Origin: Motiliproteus sediminis
GTDB taxonomy: Bacteria > Pseudomonadota > Gammaproteobacteria > Pseudomonadales > Balneatricaceae
Direction of reading: 5' to 3'
DNA length: 64,000 nucleotides
Assembly: GCF_017912535.1 (NCBI RefSeq)
Contig: NZ_JAERQK010000002.1
Location: 372,001-436,000 of the forward strand
Within the stretch, counting starts at the first letter, position 1; each line of letters begins with the position of its first letter. Position numbers and translations under genes: made by a program. The notes beneath the pieces were generated by a model, which saw only the letters and a program-made list of their open reading frames with translations, was not told the DNA's origin and made no database searches. Below, piece by piece: positions 59,407 through 64,000 of this stretch.

Positions 59407-60003
59407 CTACAACGCCTGCCGAAACAGTCCAACCGCGGTATCCAGCAACGCCTCCAGATGATGGGCATCCACATAGATCCCGTCGATCATCAGCCGCGCC
59501 AGCCCGTGCAGAGTGCTCCAGCTAATCTGCGCAAATCGCAACGGATCGACTTCTGCCGGGAGCACCCCCTCGGCCTGCCACTGTTCCACCCGCTCGACAT
59601 AACGGCGAAAGCTGCCATGGGCCTCCGCCTTCAGCGTCGGGGTCGGCGCGCCAGCCTGCCAGACACCGCTGCCGAACATCAGGTTGTAGGTCTCGGGGCT
59701 GGCCAGGGCGAAATCCATGTAACAGCGCACGAACTGATCCAGCCGTTCGGCCGGCGCGCAGTCGCCGACCTCTGCCTGCAGCCGCTGCTCAAAACGGCGA
59801 AAACCCTCCTCGGCCAGTGCCGACAGCAGCGCGTGCTTATCGGTGAAGTGATGATAGGGGGCGGTGCGCGACACCCCGACACGATCCGCCAGCTTACGCA
59901 TGCTCAGTGCCTCGACACCGCCCTCACGAATCAGGTCGGTAGCGGCTTGCAACAGGGTACTGCGTAGGTCGCCGTGGTGGTAACTCGATTTTGGATTGTT
60001 CAT
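59407..60003 (-). CDS. TetR-family regulator facing fadH
   Basis: Repressor of 198 residues (MNNPKSSYHHGDLRSTLLQAATDLIREGG...). The helix-turn-helix at about residues 14-58 (SMRKLADRVGVSRTAPYHHFTDKHALLSAL) is typical; the C-terminal part has the WHG-like end STLHGLARLMIDG. It is divergent from the fadH gene, and the 113-base gap contains a 27-base palindrome, so it most likely represses itself and fadH. The ligand may be an acyl-CoA or a fatty acid, which is inference. Confidence 0.9.
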   Translation of the reverse strand: MNNPKSSYHHGDLRSTLLQAATDLIREGGVEALSMRKLADRVGVSRTAPYHHFTDKHALLSALAEEGFRRFEQRLQAEVGDCAPAERLDQFVRCYMDFALASPETYNLMFGSGVWQAGAPTPTLKAEAHGSFRRYVERVEQWQAEGVLPAEVDPLRFAQISWSTLHGLARLMIDGIYVDAHHLEALLDTAVGLFRQAL

Positions 60004-60017
60004 GGACGCATCTTACA

Positions 60018-60044
60018 CCTCATCTTGACGGCGTCAAAATGAGG
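60018..60044. promoter_or_regulatory. Palindromic operator between tetR and fadH
   Basis: CCTCAT-C-TTGAC-GGC-GTCAA-A-ATGAGG: 13-base arms with one mismatch around a central base. A second half-like TTGACACCGTC lies at 60052-60062. The first includes a -35-like TTGACG and the second TTGACA. A classic size for a TetR dimer or pair of dimers. Confidence 0.65.
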
Positions 60045-60095
60045 CGTTATCTTGACACCGTCCAGTTACTACAACCCTAATAAACGCCGTCGTAA

Positions 60096-62153
<2,058 letters not shown>

Positions 62154-62178
62154 GCAGGGCCACCAGCGCCCGCCGGAC

Positions 62179-62207
62179 TGGACAGCGCGGCGGGCGCTGA
62201 TTAGAAT
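62179..62207 (+). promoter_or_regulatory. Promoter of the riboswitch leader
   Basis: TGGACA (62179-62184) and TAGAAT (62202-62207), each five of six matches, 17-base spacer. Transcription would begin near 62214, directly before the conserved GGGGAGTAG of the riboswitch. Confidence 0.65.
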
Positions 62208-62213
62208 CGCGCT

Positions 62214-62362
62214 CGTCATTGGGGAGTAGCCTCCTTTCCCTCCTTAACCGGAAAAAAGGGCCTGTATCAACAGACTTGGCCGAAGGCCATGGTGCAGGCG
62301 ACCTCGGTTTGGCAAGACCTTTGACCACGATCCCCTCGCATGGGCCGGGAGGTGTCGTGGTC
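62214..62362 (+). ncRNA. yybP-ykoY (manganese) riboswitch
   Basis: The leader begins GGGGAGTAG (62221-62229), continues through CAACAGACTTGGCCGAAGGCC and ends in GCAAGACCTTTGACC (62312-62326), which are conserved elements of the yybP-ykoY class. This class senses manganese. The next gene encodes a GDT1/TMEM165-type transporter, its typical partner. After the aptamer, GACCACGA (62323-62330) can pair with TCGTGGTC (62355-62362); it is followed by a short T-run only. Confidence 0.85.
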
Positions 62363-62393
62363 TTTGGTGTTGAACCGGCCCGGAGAATCAATT

Positions 62394-62969
62394 GTGGAAT
62401 CCTTTCTCGTCTCCACCGGAATTGTCGCGTTAGCGGAAGTCGGTGATAAAACCCAGCTGCTGGCGTTCATTCTGGCCGCCAAGTTTCGCCGCCCCTGGCC
62501 GATCATCTGGGGGATTCTGGTCGCAACCCTGGTCAATCACGGTTTTGCCGGCGCCCTCGGCCAATGGCTCACCACCCTGATCAGCGCCGAAACCCTGCGC
62601 TGGATCCTGGGCGGCTCTTTTCTTGCCATGGCTGCCTGGATTCTGGTGCCGGACGAATTCGACGAAGAGGACGCCAAGCTGGCACGCTTTGGCGTATTCA
62701 CCACCACCCTGATCGCTTTTTTTCTTGCCGAGATGGGGGATAAGACCCAGATCGCCACCGTGGCGCTGGCCGCCCAGTATCAGGCACTGGGCTGGGTCGT
62801 GGCCGGAACGACACTGGGCATGATGATCGCTAACGCGCCCGCTGTAATATTGGGTGACAGAATCGCTCACAAGATGCCCACCCGACTGGTCCACGGTGTC
62901 GCCGCGCTGATCTTTGCCGTGCTGGGTGTTCTTACCCTGCTCGGCGCGGGTGAAGCCTACGGGCTCTGA
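62394..62969 (+). CDS. TMEM165/GDT1-family transporter (probable Mn2+ exporter)
   Basis: Inner-membrane protein of 191 residues from a GTG start, with GGAG eight bases upstream. Six membrane segments in two homologous halves, each with the cation motif E-x-G-D-K-T-Q: ALAEVGDKTQLLAF at residues about 12-25 and LAEMGDKTQIATVAL near 112-126. Family members move manganese or calcium; the riboswitch upstream points to manganese export. A longer reading upstream would run into the riboswitch. Confidence 0.9.
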   Translation: MESFLVSTGIVALAEVGDKTQLLAFILAAKFRRPWPIIWGILVATLVNHGFAGALGQWLTTLISAETLRWILGGSFLAMAAWILVPDEFDEEDAKLARFGVFTTTLIAFFLAEMGDKTQIATVALAAQYQALGWVVAGTTLGMMIANAPAVILGDRIAHKMPTRLVHGVAALIFAVLGVLTLLGAGEAYGL

Positions 62970-63069
62970 GCCGCAGGGCGAGCTGTTTGGTCATTGCCAT
63001 CCATCCGCTCACCGGCTAGCGTTTCAGCAGCCGGACAGCGAGCCAGCCCAAAGCAGACAGGAGCAGAAT

Positions 63070-63525
63070 GTGGAGCAGCAGCAACTGATTGACGGAATAA
63101 CCGACCACTTCAACCATCAGGTCCCGTTTCACCAACTGATTGGGATCGAGGTGATCGATGTTTCCGCCGCCCACACCCTGATCCGCGCGCCGATGAAGCC
63201 GGAGCTGATCGGCAACACCTTCCAGCAGATTCTGCACGGCGGTGTCACCGCCACCCTGCTGGATATCGCCGGCGGACTGGCCGCCATGAGCGGCACCATC
63301 AACAAGCTGAGCGCGATCGGCATCGACGAAGTGGTCAAACGGCTGCAGAAAATCAGTACCATCGATATGCGCGTCGATTACCTGATGCCGGGGCGCGGGG
63401 ACTATTTCGAAGCCGAGGCCCACGTGATTCGCCATGGCAACCGGGTCGCCGTAACCCGCATGGCCCTGAAGAACGAAAGTGGTAACGAGATCGCACTGGG
63501 CACCGCCACCTACAGCGTCAGCTGA
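63070..63525 (+). CDS. Hotdog-fold thioesterase (YigI/PaaI-like)
   Basis: Cytoplasmic acyl-CoA thioesterase of 151 residues, GTG start with AGGAG upstream. The hotdog region includes GNTFQQILHGGVTATLLDIAGGLAAM, with His, Gly, Gly and Asp as in PaaI-like enzymes, and MRVDYLMPGRGDYFEAEAHVIRHGNRVAVTRM. E. coli YigI has 155 residues. Substrate not known. Convergent with the peroxiredoxin gene, 21 bases apart. Confidence 0.88.
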   Translation: MEQQQLIDGITDHFNHQVPFHQLIGIEVIDVSAAHTLIRAPMKPELIGNTFQQILHGGVTATLLDIAGGLAAMSGTINKLSAIGIDEVVKRLQKISTIDMRVDYLMPGRGDYFEAEAHVIRHGNRVAVTRMALKNESGNEIALGTATYSVS

Positions 63526-63546
63526 GGCGGCGGCCAGCTGGCGAGA

Positions 63547-64000
63547 TTACAGTAGCGCCAGCATCGCCTCGGCGCTGCTGACTTCAAAGCTCTTGGGTTG
63601 TTCGACGTTGAGGTGGGTTACGCTGCCATCCTCGACGATCATGGCGTAACGCTGAGAGCGCACACCGCCGAAATCACCGGTATCCATCGTCAGTCCGATG
63701 GCGTTGGTGAAGGCCGCACCACCATCGGCGAGCATGGTTATGGCCTCGGCATTTTGCTGCTCACCCCAGGCGCGCATCACAAAGCCGTCGTTGACCGCCA
63801 CACAGGCGATCATATCCACCCCCTTGGCTTTGATCTCGTCGGCATGCACCACAAAACCCGGCAAGTGAGCGCGGGAGCAGGTGGGGGTAAACGCGCCGGG
63901 CACAGCAAACAGCACCACTTTCTTACCCGCAAACAGCGCGTCAGCAGTCAGCACTTCGTCTCCTTCGGCGGCAACCAAAGTCAGGTTAACGGCGGGTATC
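63547..64000 (-). CDS. Peroxiredoxin of the Prx5 type (5' end outside window)
   Basis: Thiol peroxidase. The 150 visible codons start within IPAVNLTLVAAEGDEV and include the active site VVLFAVPGAFTPTCSRAHLPGF with the peroxidatic cysteine, and the FGGVRSQRYAMIVEDGSV segment. The frame is open at the right edge. Family members have about 158-160 residues, so fewer than ten residues are missing. No second (resolving) cysteine in the usual place is seen near the C-terminus, which would mean reduction by glutathione/glutaredoxin (inference). Confidence 0.92.
   Translation of the reverse strand, partial: IPAVNLTLVAAEGDEVLTADALFAGKKVVLFAVPGAFTPTCSRAHLPGFVVHADEIKAKGVDMIACVAVNDGFVMRAWGEQQNAEAITMLADGGAAFTNAIGLTMDTGDFGGVRSQRYAMIVEDGSVTHLNVEQPKSFEVSSAEAMLALL

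Noticed and set aside
63016-63117. 33-residue hydrophobic minus-strand frame (VEVVGYSVNQLLLLHI...) across the thioesterase start
   Set aside because: Membrane-like sequence drew attention, but it overlaps a conserved gene start and has only a weak GGGA upstream; conservation would be needed.

Overview
The window is a stretch of chromosome from a Gammaproteobacterium, probably a marine heterotroph of the Oceanospirillales/Pseudomonadales type. The basis is inference from gene content: an S10-spc ribosomal block, queA-tgt-yajC-secD-secF, dnaKJ and carAB-greA near dapB, recN/fur/bamE/rnfH/ratA/smpB-ssrA, a two-ACT-domain SerB as in Pseudomonas, a PA2779/PA2778-type pair, a marine-type sortase with its target protein, and a tmRNA tag ANDENYALAA. 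No phage, insertion sequence, CRISPR array or rRNA was seen. Most genes lie on the minus strand.

Layout. 1-9,300: the S10 and spc ribosomal operons on the minus strand, from rpsJ to a truncated rplO. 9,435-14,924: a BMP-type (probably nucleoside) ABC transporter with a RutR-like TetR regulator, overlapping serB. 16,226-17,641: a DedA-PAP2 fusion membrane phosphatase. 17,642-18,153: a long convergent spacer with clustered DnaA boxes and three copies of an 8-bp palindrome. 18,196-26,230: rnr, then secF-secD-yajC-tgt-queA. 26,378: tRNA-Leu(CAA). 26,638-30,060: a probable secreted or outer-membrane protein and the ahpCF peroxidase pair with an OxyR-like site. 30,107-35,838: small unknown proteins, a chemoreceptor, an EamA exporter, an Lrp-type regulator and a glycine-zipper lipoprotein. 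35,906-42,896: greA, carB, carA (TTG start behind a leader hairpin), an OmpA/TSP3 protein, dapB. 43,134-44,507: a PA2779/PA2778-type pair. 44,562-48,458: dnaJ, dnaK, grpE behind a consensus heat-shock promoter. 48,640-54,371: recN with a LexA box, fur, bamE, rnfH, ratA, an NSS-family transporter, smpB, ssrA. 54,509-58,715: a GAF/class III cyclase-like protein, then the sortase, its vWA target and a 58-residue ORF. 58,868-64,000: an unknown protein, a TetR regulator facing fadH across a long palindrome, a manganese-type riboswitch with a GDT1 transporter, a thioesterase and a truncated peroxiredoxin.

Most of the window is conserved housekeeping sequence, and it separates into modules that each act together: translation; protein export and queuosine tRNA modification; chaperones; arginine/pyrimidine precursor synthesis; trans-translation. 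The accessory material sits between these blocks and holds most of the observations worth checking: the sortase cluster with its small ORF, the cyclase-like protein with replaced active-site residues, the DnaA-box spacer, the carA leader and the riboswitch leader.
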